Source of the DNA: Jannaschia faecimaris
GTDB lineage: Bacteria; Pseudomonadota; Alphaproteobacteria; Rhodobacterales; Rhodobacteraceae
NCBI RefSeq assembly: GCF_900107415.1
Contig: NZ_FNPX01000001.1
Location: 1-64,000, forward strand
Direction: 5' to 3'
DNA length: 64,000 bases
The notes beneath the pieces were generated by a model that saw nothing but the letters and a program-made list of their open reading frames with translations, searched no databases and was not told the origin of the DNA. Numbering within the stretch: position 1 is the first letter of the stretch; each line of letters begins with the position of its first letter. Positions 38,090 through 46,616 of this stretch are shown here, piece by piece. The translations under genes and the position numbers were made by a program.

Positions 38090-39277
38090 ATGAGCGAAAC
38101 CGAAATCGAACTTCACGTCCTGTCCAGCCTGTTGGACATCGACGCCGAGGCTTGGGATGCCTGCGCCTGCCCGGAGGCATCCGACGGCGGCCCGCCGAAC
38201 GATCCGTTCACCACGCATCGCTTCCTTCTGGCGCTGGAACGCTCGGGCAGCGTCGGGGCCGGGTCGGGGTGGCATCCGCAATACCTGACCGCGCGCAAGA
38301 ACGGCGAGGTGATCGCCTGCGCCCCCCTCTACGCCAAGGGTCACAGTCAGGGCGAATATATCTTCGACCACAACTGGGCCCATGCCTATGAGCGGGCGGG
38401 CGGCGATTATTACCCCAAGCTGCAGCTTGCGGTCCCGTTTACGCCGGCGACAGGACGCCGTTTCCTGCTGCGACCGGGGTTCGAGGAATTGGGGGCCCAG
38501 GCGCTCGTACAGGGGGCGGTGCAACTGACCGAACAGAACGACCTTTCGTCGATGCACATCACATTCTGCACCGAGGACGAGCGTGCCGCGGGTGCGGCGC
38601 TTGGACTGATGGAACGCTCCAGCCAACAATACCATTGGTTCAACCGCGGCTACGCCACTTTTCACGATTTCCTCGGGGATCTCAGCTCGCGCAAGCGCAA
38701 GACCATACGTAAGGAACGGAAGATCGCCCAAGGCTTCGGCGGCACGATCAACGCCTACAGCGGCGATGACCTTCGGTCCGAGCACTGGGATGCGTTCTGG
38801 CGCTTCTACCAGGATACCGGCGCGCGCAAATGGGGAACCCCATACCTGACACGCGGCTTCTTCGACCAGGTGCAGGAGACGATGCGCGACGACGTTCTTC
38901 TGGTCTTGGCCGAGCGGGATGGCGTGCCGGTGGCGGGTGCCCTGAACTTCATCGGTCGCGATGTGCTCTATGGTCGATACTGGGGCTCCAGCGAACATCA
39001 CCCGATGCTTCACTTCGAGCTGTGCTATTATCAGGCAATTGATCATGCCATCGCACGTGGCCAGAGTCGCGTCGAGGCGGGCGCGCAGGGCGATCACAAG
39101 CTGGCACGCGGCTACCTGCCCGTGACCTGCCACAGTTTGCACTATATCCCCAACGAAGGCTTCCGACGCGCGGTCGACCAATTTCTTCAGGCCGAAGCGC
39201 GCGCGGTCGAGGAAGACATTGAAGTCTTGACGGCCTATGGGCCGTTCAAGCGCTCTGAAGTGGAGGAACAGGAATGA
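38090..39277 (+). CDS. FemAB/GNAT-like protein, peptidoglycan-synthesis related family
   Basis: The protein (395 aa) matches the family once called DUF482, annotated as GNAT or peptidogalycan biosynthesis protein. Visible are [21 protein letters not shown]-like residues ([20 protein letters not shown]), a basic segment [13 protein letters not shown], and [14 protein letters not shown], with [14 protein letters not shown] near the end. These resemble FemAB double-GNAT folds, so transfer of an aminoacyl or acyl group is plausible, but the substrate is unknown. The ATG at 38090 is preferred to a TTG three codons upstream. It overlaps the pterin dehydratase gene by four bases. Confidence 0.82.
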   Translation: MSETEIELHVLSSLLDIDAEAWDACACPEASDGGPPNDPFTTHRFLLALERSGSVGAGSGWHPQYLTARKNGEVIACAPLYAKGHSQGEYIFDHNWAHAYERAGGDYYPKLQLAVPFTPATGRRFLLRPGFEELGAQALVQGAVQLTEQNDLSSMHITFCTEDERAAGAALGLMERSSQQYHWFNRGYATFHDFLGDLSSRKRKTIRKERKIAQGFGGTINAYSGDDLRSEHWDAFWRFYQDTGARKWGTPYLTRGFFDQVQETMRDDVLLVLAERDGVPVAGALNFIGRDVLYGRYWGSSEHHPMLHFELCYYQAIDHAIARGQSRVEAGAQGDHKLARGYLPVTCHSLHYIPNEGFRRAVDQFLQAEARAVEEDIEVLTAYGPFKRSEVEEQE

Positions 39278-39525
39278 CCGATCTCACCCCGCCCGACGGA
39301 TGGACACCTGATGACGGTAGCATAAACCGCAGCTTCAAGTTCAAGAACTTTTCCGAAGCTTGGGGCTTCATGTCCCGCGTGGCGCTTGCCGCCGAGACGG
39401 CCGGCCATCACCCGGAATGGAGTAATGTCTGGAACCGGGTGGATATCCGGCTCACGACACACGATGCGGACGGCCTGACGGACAAGGACATCGACCTTGC
39501 CCGAAAGATCAACGACCTGATCTGA
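39274..39525 (+). CDS. phhB: Pterin-4a-carbinolamine dehydratase
   Basis: The protein (83 aa) dehydrates 4a-hydroxytetrahydrobiopterin, recycling the cofactor of aromatic amino-acid hydroxylases. The family core is clear: [21 protein letters not shown], then [29 protein letters not shown] with the paired catalytic histidines. It is slightly short but complete. It overlaps the upstream gene by ATGA. No phenylalanine hydroxylase gene is close by, so a role in molybdopterin metabolism or as a transcription coactivator, proposed for some members, stays possible. Confidence 0.92.
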   Translation: MTDLTPPDGWTPDDGSINRSFKFKNFSEAWGFMSRVALAAETAGHHPEWSNVWNRVDIRLTTHDADGLTDKDIDLARKINDLI

Positions 39526-39538
39526 AGGACGACGCGCG

Positions 39539-40387
39539 ATGAACGAACTCCTCTCGACCGAAATCTACGCCGGACGGACTTTGGGCGATTTCATATCGCT
39601 CGAATTCCTGGTGTCGATCTTCGGCAACATCCTGTCGGCCATCGTCGTCCTTGTGGTGGGCTTCATCATCGCGGGCTGGGTCGCGCGGCGCATCCGGGGG
39701 CTGGCGGACAAGCACAAGCGTCTGGACGACACGCTGTTCGATTTCCTGTCGAACATCGTTCGCTATGTGATCATCGGCCTGTCGTTCCTGATCGTGCTGA
39801 ACACCTTCGGCATCCAGACGACATCCCTGGTCGCCGTGATCGGTGCCGCTGGTCTGGCCGTGGGCCTGGCGCTCCAGGGCACGTTGTCGAACGTGGCCGC
39901 GGGCGTGATGTTGATCTTCTTTCGCCCGATCAAAATCGGCGATTTCGTTCAAATCAACGCCGAAATGGGCACCGTGAAGGCGATCAACCTGAACTTTACC
40001 GAACTCGCCAGCGTCGGAAACGTGCAGATCATCATCCCCAACTCCGAAGTCTGGGGCAACACGATCACCAATTACTCCGCCTATGACACGCGTCAGGCCG
40101 AATGGACCTTCGGCGTGGGATATTCCGCCGATCTGGACCTGACGGAGCAGGTCATCCGCGAGACGATAACTTCTGATCCGCGGTTCCTGGCCGAGCCTGG
40201 ACCGACCATCAAGGTCACCGCGTTGGGTGCCAGCAGCGTCGATTTCCTGGTGCGCGCCTGGGTGCCGCGGACCGAATTCTTCGGCTATTGGAAAGACATG
40301 AACCGGGAGGTGAAACTGGCGCTGGACCGCGCCGGAATCGATATCCCATTCCCCAACCGTACGGTGCATATCGTTAAGGACGACTGA
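39539..40387 (+). CDS. MscS-family mechanosensitive channel
   Basis: The protein (282 aa) matches the small MscS type: three N-terminal membrane helices, with the pore-lining TM3 GLAVGLALQGTLSNVAAGVM, then the beta domain (RPIKIGDFVQINAEMGTVKAINLNFTEL) and IPNSEVWGNTITNYS, and the alpha/beta vestibule. It opens on membrane tension to release osmolytes during hypo-osmotic shock. The ATG is 13 bases after the pterin dehydratase stop with AAGGACG in front, so it belongs to the same transcription unit that starts at RidA. It is convergent with the ornithine cyclodeaminase gene. Confidence 0.95.
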   Translation: MNELLSTEIYAGRTLGDFISLEFLVSIFGNILSAIVVLVVGFIIAGWVARRIRGLADKHKRLDDTLFDFLSNIVRYVIIGLSFLIVLNTFGIQTTSLVAVIGAAGLAVGLALQGTLSNVAAGVMLIFFRPIKIGDFVQINAEMGTVKAINLNFTELASVGNVQIIIPNSEVWGNTITNYSAYDTRQAEWTFGVGYSADLDLTEQVIRETITSDPRFLAEPGPTIKVTALGASSVDFLVRAWVPRTEFFGYWKDMNREVKLALDRAGIDIPFPNRTVHIVKDD

Positions 40388-40431
40388 CCGGGCGTTCGCC
40401 TGCGGACGCTTGGCCACCCGCTCCGCTGGCG

Positions 40432-41484
40432 TCATGTGTCCGCGCGCGCAACCATCCCGAACAGATCGCGCGGATCATCTGGATCGGCCAGCATGTCCAG
40501 GTCCAGATAAAACCCCGTCCGCAACGCCGCCTCGTGCACGTGGCACAGTGCGCTGAAATCCTCGGTCGCAAAGCCGACGCTGTCGAACAGCGTGATCTGG
40601 CTGGTCGACGTGCGCCCCTCGGCCTTGCCCGCGATCACGCGCCACAGCTCGGTGACGGGATGGTCGGCGTCCAGTTGCTGAATCTCGCCCTCCACACGGG
40701 TCTGCGGCGGGAATTCCACGAAGATGTCCGACCGCAACAGGATGTCACGGTGCAACTCCGTCTTGCCCGGACAGTCCCCGCCGATGGCGTTCAGGTGCAC
40801 CCCGGTACCAACCATATTGTCAGTCAATATGGTCGCCTGCTTCTTGTCCGCCGTGCACGTGGTGATGATCTGCGCGCCGGTGATGGCGTCTTCGGCCGTC
40901 TTGCAGGACACAACCCTCAGATCCGTCTCGGCCAGATTGCGGGCGGCCTTGGACGTCGCCGCCGGGTCGATGTCATAAAGCCGCACTTCCTCGATCCCAA
41001 GCACGTGGTGAAACGCCAGCGCCTGGAACTCGCATTGCGCGCCGTTGCCGATCATCGCCATGACCTTCGCATCCTTCGGGGCCAGATGCCGCGCGGCCAC
41101 GACCGACGCCGCTGCCGTCCGCAGCGCCGTCAGGACCGTCATTTCAGACAGAAGGATAGGATAGCCGTTGTCGACCCGCGCCAGCACACCAAAGGCCGTA
41201 ACGGTCTGAAACCCACGCCCCATGTTGGCCGGATGCCCATTCACGTATTTGAATCCGTAGCGTTCGCCGTCCGAGGTCGGCATCAACTCGATCACGCCCT
41301 CTTCGGAATGGGCGGCAACACGCGGCGTCTTGTCAAACTGCTCCCAGCGCAGAAAGTCCGCTTCGATCCGGTCGGCGATGGCGGCAATCGTCTCGGCCAC
41401 GCCGTCGCCGTTCACGATGCGCATCATGTCGTGCACCGAAACGAAGGGCACCATCGCCATGCGGGAAGGGTTCAGGTCGGTCAT
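40432..41484 (-). CDS. Ornithine cyclodeaminase
   Basis: The protein (350 aa) belongs to the ornithine cyclodeaminase/mu-crystallin family. It turns ornithine into proline and ammonia with bound NAD. Visible features are the substrate region YGFKYVNGHPANMGRGFQTVT, the Rossmann motif AMIGNGAQCEFQALAF, and GVHLNAIGGDCPGKTEL with the catalytic aspartate in this loop. It overlaps arginase by four bases (ATGA) and is second in the operon, so the pair converts arginine to proline plus urea and ammonia. A divergent Lrp-type regulator likely controls it. Confidence 0.94.
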   Translation of the reverse strand: MTDLNPSRMAMVPFVSVHDMMRIVNGDGVAETIAAIADRIEADFLRWEQFDKTPRVAAHSEEGVIELMPTSDGERYGFKYVNGHPANMGRGFQTVTAFGVLARVDNGYPILLSEMTVLTALRTAAASVVAARHLAPKDAKVMAMIGNGAQCEFQALAFHHVLGIEEVRLYDIDPAATSKAARNLAETDLRVVSCKTAEDAITGAQIITTCTADKKQATILTDNMVGTGVHLNAIGGDCPGKTELHRDILLRSDIFVEFPPQTRVEGEIQQLDADHPVTELWRVIAGKAEGRTSTSQITLFDSVGFATEDFSALCHVHEAALRTGFYLDLDMLADPDDPRDLFGMVARADT

Positions 41485-42410
41485 GTCCAGCGGCTCCGTG
41501 TCGGGCGATCCAGCACGGCCTTGCCGAACAGCGAGGCGACGAAATCCACCATCAGGCGGGCCGTCTTGCCGCGATCGTCCATGAATGGGTTGAGTTCGGC
41601 GATATCAAGCGATGTCACGAGGTCCGAGTCGTGCAGGTATTCCATAACCAGATGCGCCTCGCGAAAGGTCGCGCCACCGGGCACCGTGGTGCCCACGGCG
41701 GGCGCGATGTCCGGCTCCAGGAAGTCTACGTCGAAACTCACATGCAGGTGCCCGTTCGCCGCCTCCACCTTCTGCAGAAACGCCCGGAGGGGGGCGGCGA
41801 TACCGTGTTCATCAATTGCACGCATATCGGCCACCTGGATATCGGTGCGGGCAAGCGCGGCCTTCTCGGCCGGATCGACCGAACGAAGGCCGATCATGCA
41901 GATGTTCGCGGTGTCGACCTTAACGGACAGGTCCGGAAACTGCGGTGTGAAATCGGACAGGCCCGTGAAATATGCGACCGGCGTACCATGCAGGTTGCCA
42001 CTGTCGGTCGTGCTGAAATCGTGGATGTCGGAATGCGCATCCAGCCACAGAACGAACAGCGGGCGGCCATCGGCCTCGGCCCGCTTCGCCATCGCGGGTA
42101 CGGTGCCCGCCGCCATCAGGTGATCGCCCCCCATGAATATCGGCGTGGTCGTCTGTGCGACGTCCCCCGCCGCCTGTAATGCCCGCACCCAACCCGCACA
42201 AAGATCGAGATCCCGTATCCGGGCGTTGGCGGTGGCTGGCACAGTCACGGCATCGGGCGCGACATCACCCGCGTCAACGACCTCGTTACCAAGCTCCGCC
42301 AAGGCCGCTTCCAGCCCCGCCGTGCGCAACGCATCGGGGCCCATAAGGCAGCCGCGCCTCCAAGCACCGGTCTGCACCGGGGCTCCGATAAGGGTGATAT
42401 GCTTGGTCAT
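41481..42410 (-). CDS. rocF: Arginase
   Basis: The protein (309 aa) hydrolyses arginine to ornithine and urea. All manganese-binding signatures of the ureohydrolase family are present: GGDHLMAAG, LWLDAHSDIHD and SFDVDFLEPDIAPAVGTT, plus NLHGTPVAY for the substrate. The length and MTKHITLIGAPVQTGAWRRGC start fit arginase rather than agmatinase. It is the first gene of an operon with ornithine cyclodeaminase. The 116-base gap to the divergent Lrp/AsnC gene holds a 9-bp inverted repeat that may be the operator. Confidence 0.94.
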   Translation of the reverse strand: MTKHITLIGAPVQTGAWRRGCLMGPDALRTAGLEAALAELGNEVVDAGDVAPDAVTVPATANARIRDLDLCAGWVRALQAAGDVAQTTTPIFMGGDHLMAAGTVPAMAKRAEADGRPLFVLWLDAHSDIHDFSTTDSGNLHGTPVAYFTGLSDFTPQFPDLSVKVDTANICMIGLRSVDPAEKAALARTDIQVADMRAIDEHGIAAPLRAFLQKVEAANGHLHVSFDVDFLEPDIAPAVGTTVPGGATFREAHLVMEYLHDSDLVTSLDIAELNPFMDDRGKTARLMVDFVASLFGKAVLDRPTRSRWT

Positions 42411-42475
42411 GAAATTCTCCGAACTTTCGTGTCCCTAAAAGACCATTTCGGCCCAACGACAAAAAGTGCAATAAG

Positions 42476-42511
42476 TGATCAAATCGGTCACTCAATGAAA
42501 CAATTTGATCA
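42476..42511. promoter_or_regulatory. Inverted repeat between arginase operon and Lrp/AsnC gene
   Basis: A perfect inverted repeat TGATCAAAT / ATTTGATCA with an 18-base spacer lies in the divergent gap, overlapping the ribosome binding site side of the regulator. The symmetric AT-rich form and centre spacing (about 27 bases) fit an Lrp/AsnC-type operator that could control both directions. Function is inferred from position and symmetry. Confidence 0.6.
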
Positions 42512-42526
42512 AGGGATTTGTGCATT

Positions 42527-42949
42527 TTGGACGATACCGACCGTCGCCTTCTTGCCCTGCTCGCCAGGGACGGGCGTGCCAGCGTCTCCGCGATGGCGGC
42601 CACGCTCGGCGTGACGCGGGCCACCGTGCGTGCGCGGATAGACCGTCTGACCGAAGCGGGCGAGATCCTGGGCTATCGCGCCGTGCTCAAGGGCGATCTT
42701 GCTGACCGCCCCGTCCGCGGCATCATCGCAATCGAGATCGAGGGGACCGGCACCGCCCGTGTATCCCGCACTTTGGTCGCCATGCCGGAGGTGGAAGCCG
42801 TGCATTCCACCCATGGCCGATGGGACCTGATCGCCGAGCTGGGCGCGGACACACTTGAAACGCTCGACGTCACACTCAACCGCATCCGCTTGATCGACGG
42901 CGTGTCCCGGTCAGAGACGAACCTCTACCTGTCGACCCGACGGGGCTAG
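42527..42949 (+). CDS. Lrp/AsnC family transcriptional regulator
   Basis: The protein (140 aa from the TTG at 42527) has an N-terminal winged helix-turn-helix (LDDTDRRLLALLARDGRASV, VTRATVRARIDRL) and a C-terminal RAM domain that binds amino acids (GIIAIEIEGTGTARVSRTL, MPEVEAVHSTHGRWDLIAEL). It is divergent from arginase and ornithine cyclodeaminase, so sensing of arginine or ornithine and control of that operon is likely. No ATG is available. The TTG at 42527 is ten bases past AAGGGA and fits the family start; a TTG at 42518 is too close to that site. Confidence 0.9.
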   Translation: MDDTDRRLLALLARDGRASVSAMAATLGVTRATVRARIDRLTEAGEILGYRAVLKGDLADRPVRGIIAIEIEGTGTARVSRTLVAMPEVEAVHSTHGRWDLIAELGADTLETLDVTLNRIRLIDGVSRSETNLYLSTRRG

Positions 42950-42958
42950 GGCGGCGCG

Positions 42959-43016
42959 TTCCTCTTGCCGGAAATATCCCGCAGGGGGTCTGGGGGACGC
43001 GACGCCCCCCAGCCTG
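42959..43016 (+). repeat. Convergent-end intergenic element, copy A
   Basis: The element begins TTCCTCTTGCCGGAAATATC, then a G-run and a hairpin CTGGGGG / CCCCCAG (42990-43012). It lies between the convergent Lrp and peroxiredoxin genes. Related elements are at 45356, 51718, 53622 and 53816. Confidence 0.55.
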
Positions 43017-43023
43017 TGCAGCC

Positions 43024-43512
43024 TTACAATTCGGCCAGCAACGACTCACCGGCCGAAGTTTCACAAACGCCCGGACTCTCCTCGACGTGGAGCGCCGTGA
43101 CCGTCCCGTTCTCTACCAGCATGGCATAGCGCTTGGAGCGTCCGATCAGGCCAGCCGGCGGCGCGTTGAAATCCATACCGATGGCCTTGGTGAACGACCC
43201 ATCCGCATCGGCCAGCATGTGCAGGCCCGCCTCGGTGGCCCCCGTCGCCTCGCCCCAGGCCTTCATCACGAAGGGGTCGTTGACCGAAACACAGACGATG
43301 GTCTCAACGCCCTTGGCGGCAAAGCCGTCCTTGGTGCGGATGAAGCTGGGCACGTGAGCCGAGGAACAGGTAGGCGTGTACGCCCCCGGTACCGCGAAGA
43401 TGGCAATCGTCTTGCCTGCCCCGATCTCCGAGAGGGAGACCGCCTCAGGCCCCTCGGCCCCCAGACGGATCAGCTGCGCATCGGGAAGGGTGTCACCGGT
43501 CGAAATTGCCAT
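43024..43512 (-). CDS. Peroxiredoxin, Prx5/AhpE-type
   Basis: The protein (162 aa) is an atypical 2-Cys peroxiredoxin of the Prx5 group. The peroxidatic cysteine is in VPGAYTPTCSSAHVPSF and a possible resolving cysteine is in ESPGVCETSAGESL near the C-terminus. It reduces hydrogen peroxide and organic peroxides using thioredoxin or glutathione. The ATG at 43512 follows GAGGA by seven bases; the upstream frame to 43632 overlaps the divergent flavoprotein start and was rejected. It is a single gene divergent from the FAD reductase. Confidence 0.95.
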   Translation of the reverse strand: MAISTGDTLPDAQLIRLGAEGPEAVSLSEIGAGKTIAIFAVPGAYTPTCSSAHVPSFIRTKDGFAAKGVETIVCVSVNDPFVMKAWGEATGATEAGLHMLADADGSFTKAIGMDFNAPPAGLIGRSKRYAMLVENGTVTALHVEESPGVCETSAGESLLAEL

Positions 43513-43588
43513 GTCGCGGTCCTCGCATTTGAAGTTGTACACGTGGGGATATAGCTGTCCGGCACAGGTGCGACCAGTGAGGACCGAA

Positions 43589-44785
43589 ATGAAACATATC
43601 GCCGTCATCGGTGCGGGGCAGGCCGGGGCCACTTTGGTAGAAACGCTGCGAAAAAGCGGCTTTGCCGGGCGGCTGACCCTTTGGGGCGCGGAAGACGCCC
43701 TGCCCTATCAGCGCCCGCCTCTGTCCAAGGCCTATCTTCTGGGCGAGATGACGCGGGACCGTCTACATCTGCGCCCACAGAGCTTCTACGACGACCATGA
43801 TGTGGAGTTGCACCTCGGCACCCGCATCGCGGAACTCGATACGGAAGCCAAAACCCTCAACCATGCAGGCGGCACCGAGACTTTCGACGCCGCGATCCTC
43901 GCCACGGGGTCGACACCGCACACCCTTCCAGACCGCTGCACCGGCGGCCTGCCCGGCACCCACGTGATCCGAACACTGGCCGATATCGACCGACTGCGAC
44001 CCCAGATGATTCCGGGCAAACGGATGCTGGTCGTCGGCGGTGGCTACATCGGGTTGGAGGCGGCTGCGGTCGCGCGCAAGATCGGGTTGGACGTGACGCT
44101 GGTCGAGTTGAACACCCGCATTCTGGGCCGCGTCGCCTGCGCCCCCACGGCGGACTGGTTTCGACACCTGCACCGCGAACACGGCGTCGATATCCGCGAA
44201 GGTGTGGGCCTCGACACGCTGCTGGGCGAGGACCGGATCGAGGTCGCACGCCTGACCGACGGCACCGAAATTCCGGCCGATATCGTCATTGCGGGGATCG
44301 GGGCCTATCCCGAAACCTCGCTGGCCAATGCCGCTGGTCTGACCCTCGACAACGGCATTGCCGTAGATGCCCAAGGCCGCACCTCGGCCCCCTGCATATG
44401 GGCGGCAGGCGACTGCTGTTCTTTCCCCGTCGGTGATCTTCGTATCCGGCTGGAATCCGTGCCCAACGCCATCGACATGGCCGAGGTCGTGGCGCGAAAT
44501 CTGTTGGGGGCCGGGGAAGACTACCACCCCAAGCCCTGGTTCTGGTCCGACCAATACGACGTGAAGCTTCAGATCGCGGGCCTGAACACGGGCTTCGACA
44601 ACATCGTGGTGCGCGACGGCGACGGGCGCTCGCACTGGTATTTTCAGGGCGACACCCTGCTGGCGGTGGATGCGATGAACGCCCCCCGCGACTACATGGT
44701 GGGCAAACGACTGATCGAGGCGGGCCGTTCCCCCGACAGGACCGCCGTTGCCGACCCGGATGTTCCGATCAAGAGCCTGATGTGA
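43589..44785 (+). CDS. FAD-dependent ferredoxin reductase-type oxidoreductase
   Basis: The protein (398 aa) has FAD-binding IAVIGAGQAGATLVETLR, the loop YQRPPLSKAYLLGE, the NAD-binding GKRMLVVGGGYIGLEAAAVAR, and WAAGDCCSFPVGD near the flavin, typical of reductases that pair with [2Fe-2S] ferredoxins of P450 or Rieske oxygenase systems (rhodocoxin or putidaredoxin reductase-like). A C-terminal reductase domain follows. No ferredoxin or oxygenase gene is adjacent, so the electron acceptor is unknown. It overlaps rsmD by GTGA. Confidence 0.9.
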   Translation: MKHIAVIGAGQAGATLVETLRKSGFAGRLTLWGAEDALPYQRPPLSKAYLLGEMTRDRLHLRPQSFYDDHDVELHLGTRIAELDTEAKTLNHAGGTETFDAAILATGSTPHTLPDRCTGGLPGTHVIRTLADIDRLRPQMIPGKRMLVVGGGYIGLEAAAVARKIGLDVTLVELNTRILGRVACAPTADWFRHLHREHGVDIREGVGLDTLLGEDRIEVARLTDGTEIPADIVIAGIGAYPETSLANAAGLTLDNGIAVDAQGRTSAPCIWAAGDCCSFPVGDLRIRLESVPNAIDMAEVVARNLLGAGEDYHPKPWFWSDQYDVKLQIAGLNTGFDNIVVRDGDGRSHWYFQGDTLLAVDAMNAPRDYMVGKRLIEAGRSPDRTAVADPDVPIKSLM

Positions 44786-45327
44786 GGATCGTCGGCGGCG
44801 CGTGGCGCGGGCGAAGGCTTGCATCGGTGGGCAAGGGCGACACCGCCGCCCACCTGCGACCCACGACCGACCGCGTACGCGAAAGCATCTTCAACCTGCT
44901 GGTCAATGGCGGCCATGCCGATGCCCTCGACGGCACGCGCGTGCTTGATGTCTTTGCAGGGACCGGTGCGCTCGGGCTGGAGGCGCTCAGCCGGGGCGCA
45001 GCCACGGCCACCTTCATCGAACAGGGCCGTAAGTCGCTTTCCATCCTGCGCGAAAACATCGACCTGCTGGGGGCCGACGCCCGTGTCCATGCCCGCGATG
45101 CCCGCCGCCCAGGCCCCGGCACGCCGCACGATCTCATCTTCTTGGATCCGCCCTATGGCCAAAGTCTGGGTGAAAAGGCCATAGCTGCCCTGCGTGATCA
45201 AGGCTGGATCGCCCCCGAGGCCCTTATCGTCTGGGAGGAGGCCGCGCCGCCAATCCTCACCGGGTTGCGCCACATCGACCAACGCAAATACGGTGACACC
45301 ACCGTCACCTTGGCGAAAATGGAATAG
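44782..45327 (+). CDS. rsmD: RsmD, 16S rRNA (guanine966-N2)-methyltransferase
   Basis: The protein (181 aa) starts at a GTG overlapping the flavoprotein stop: MRIVGGAWRGRRLASVGKGD, then RPTTDRVRESIFNLL, both strongly diagnostic for RsmD. The SAM-binding motif VLDVFAGTGALGLEALSRGA and the catalytic DLIFLDPPYGQSLG (DPPY) are complete. It methylates G966 of 16S rRNA late in 30S assembly. Length fits. It is followed by one of the intergenic elements and convergent with the TRAP binding protein gene. Confidence 0.96.
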   Translation: MRIVGGAWRGRRLASVGKGDTAAHLRPTTDRVRESIFNLLVNGGHADALDGTRVLDVFAGTGALGLEALSRGAATATFIEQGRKSLSILRENIDLLGADARVHARDARRPGPGTPHDLIFLDPPYGQSLGEKAIAALRDQGWIAPEALIVWEEAAPPILTGLRHIDQRKYGDTTVTLAKME

Positions 45328-45355
45328 GAGCGGCAGGTCAAAACTCGCCGCCCCC

Positions 45356-45410
45356 TTCTCGGCTTTTAAAATATTCCGGGGAGCGCGGGGGGCTGGCCCC
45401 TCGCCCGAGG
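45356..45410 (+). repeat. Convergent-end intergenic element, copy B
   Basis: The sequence TTCTCGGCTTTTAAAATATT then CCGGGG and a G-run/C-run pair lies between the convergent rsmD and TRAP genes. It shares the layout of copy C (gCTTTyAAAAyAyTC followed by G4-6). Confidence 0.45.
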
Positions 45411-45411
45411 A

Positions 45412-46440
45412 TCACTCGCTCGCCATCGCCGCCCGCGCATCCGCGACCAACCCGGCCCCATCCAGCCCCTTGGCCGTCATCTCGACGATCCACTCGGCGG
45501 TCACCTCGGCCCCCAATGCCTCGATCTCGGCGGTCACTTCGGGCGACAGCGTGGTGATGGCGTTGTCGGTCGTCTCCGCGATCAGGATCTCTGCCTCCCG
45601 GTCACCGGTGTCATGTGCGCGCCCCGCCCACTCCGACGCCATCATCCCGGAGTTCGCGTCGATCACGGCCCTCAGGTCCTCCGGCAGTCCTGCGTAGACA
45701 TCCCTGTTCATCGCCCAGAGGAAATAGAGGTTATAGAGCGACTGCTCCCCGGCGACGTCGGTGTGACTGTCGGTCAGTTCCTCCAGCTTGAGCGGCGGAG
45801 CCTGCTCCCACGGGATCACACCGCCCTGGATCACACCCTTGGACAGGGCCTCGGGGAAGGCCGGCACGGGCATGCCGACCGGGTTCGCACCCAGCTTGTC
45901 CAGCAGAAGGGTCGCTGGCCGCGACGGGCCGCGCAGTGTCAGGCCTTCAAAATCGGCGAGCGTCTCGATCGGCGCACCCTTCTTGTGGATAATGCCCCGC
46001 CCGTGCAGGTGCGCGGCAATAACGTGGACGGCCTCGAAATCGTCCAGCAGATGCTCTTCGGTATAGATCCACGCCCCGTGCGACGACGCTTCGGCCGATT
46101 TCGGCGTCATGAAAGGCAACTCCAGCGCCTCGATCTTGGGGAAGCGACCGGGCTGGTAACCGGGGATGACCCAACCGCCGTCGATCGCACCATCGGCAAT
46201 CAAGTCGTATTGGTTCACCGGGGAGCCACCGAGCTGCATGAAGGGATACAGCTCCACCTTGATGCGACCGCCGGACTGCTCCTCGATGGCGTCGGCCCAG
46301 GGCTGCATGAAATACTTCGGATTGGCGGAGTTCGGGTTCACGAAGTGCTGAAAGCGCAACGTGACTTCCTGCGCCCAAGCAGGCGCGACAGCCGCGCCGG
46401 ACAGCGCCAGGGCAAAGGTAAGAGTACGAAGGATGGACAT
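45412..46440 (-). CDS. TRAP transporter periplasmic substrate-binding protein (DctP family)
   Basis: The protein (342 aa) has a Sec signal peptide (MSILRTLTFALALSGAAVAP, cleavage near AWA) and the DctP-fold motifs LRFQHFVNPNS, PFMQLGGSPVNQYDLIADGA and LRGPSRPATLLLDKLGANPV, with the conserved arginine that binds a carboxylate in the substrate. It delivers an organic acid to a DctQM permease. No dctQ or dctM gene is nearby, so it is an orphan in this window. GGGGGAC precedes the ATG. It is divergent from recQ. Confidence 0.92.
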   Translation of the reverse strand: MSILRTLTFALALSGAAVAPAWAQEVTLRFQHFVNPNSANPKYFMQPWADAIEEQSGGRIKVELYPFMQLGGSPVNQYDLIADGAIDGGWVIPGYQPGRFPKIEALELPFMTPKSAEASSHGAWIYTEEHLLDDFEAVHVIAAHLHGRGIIHKKGAPIETLADFEGLTLRGPSRPATLLLDKLGANPVGMPVPAFPEALSKGVIQGGVIPWEQAPPLKLEELTDSHTDVAGEQSLYNLYFLWAMNRDVYAGLPEDLRAVIDANSGMMASEWAGRAHDTGDREAEILIAETTDNAITTLSPEVTAEIEALGAEVTAEWIVEMTAKGLDGAGLVADARAAMASE

Positions 46441-46616
46441 GCTGAGTCCCCCAAATGTTGCGTCAGGAACCGCTGCTTACCACCACCCAATCCCTCTGCC
46501 AAGCAAGCAATTGCGAATCGTTCTCAAAAATGACATCGCATCTTCGGGCGCTCGCCCCCTTGTTTCCCAAGCGACGCTATGGGAGTCGATACGCGACCCA
46601 ACCAGCCGAGCCGCCC

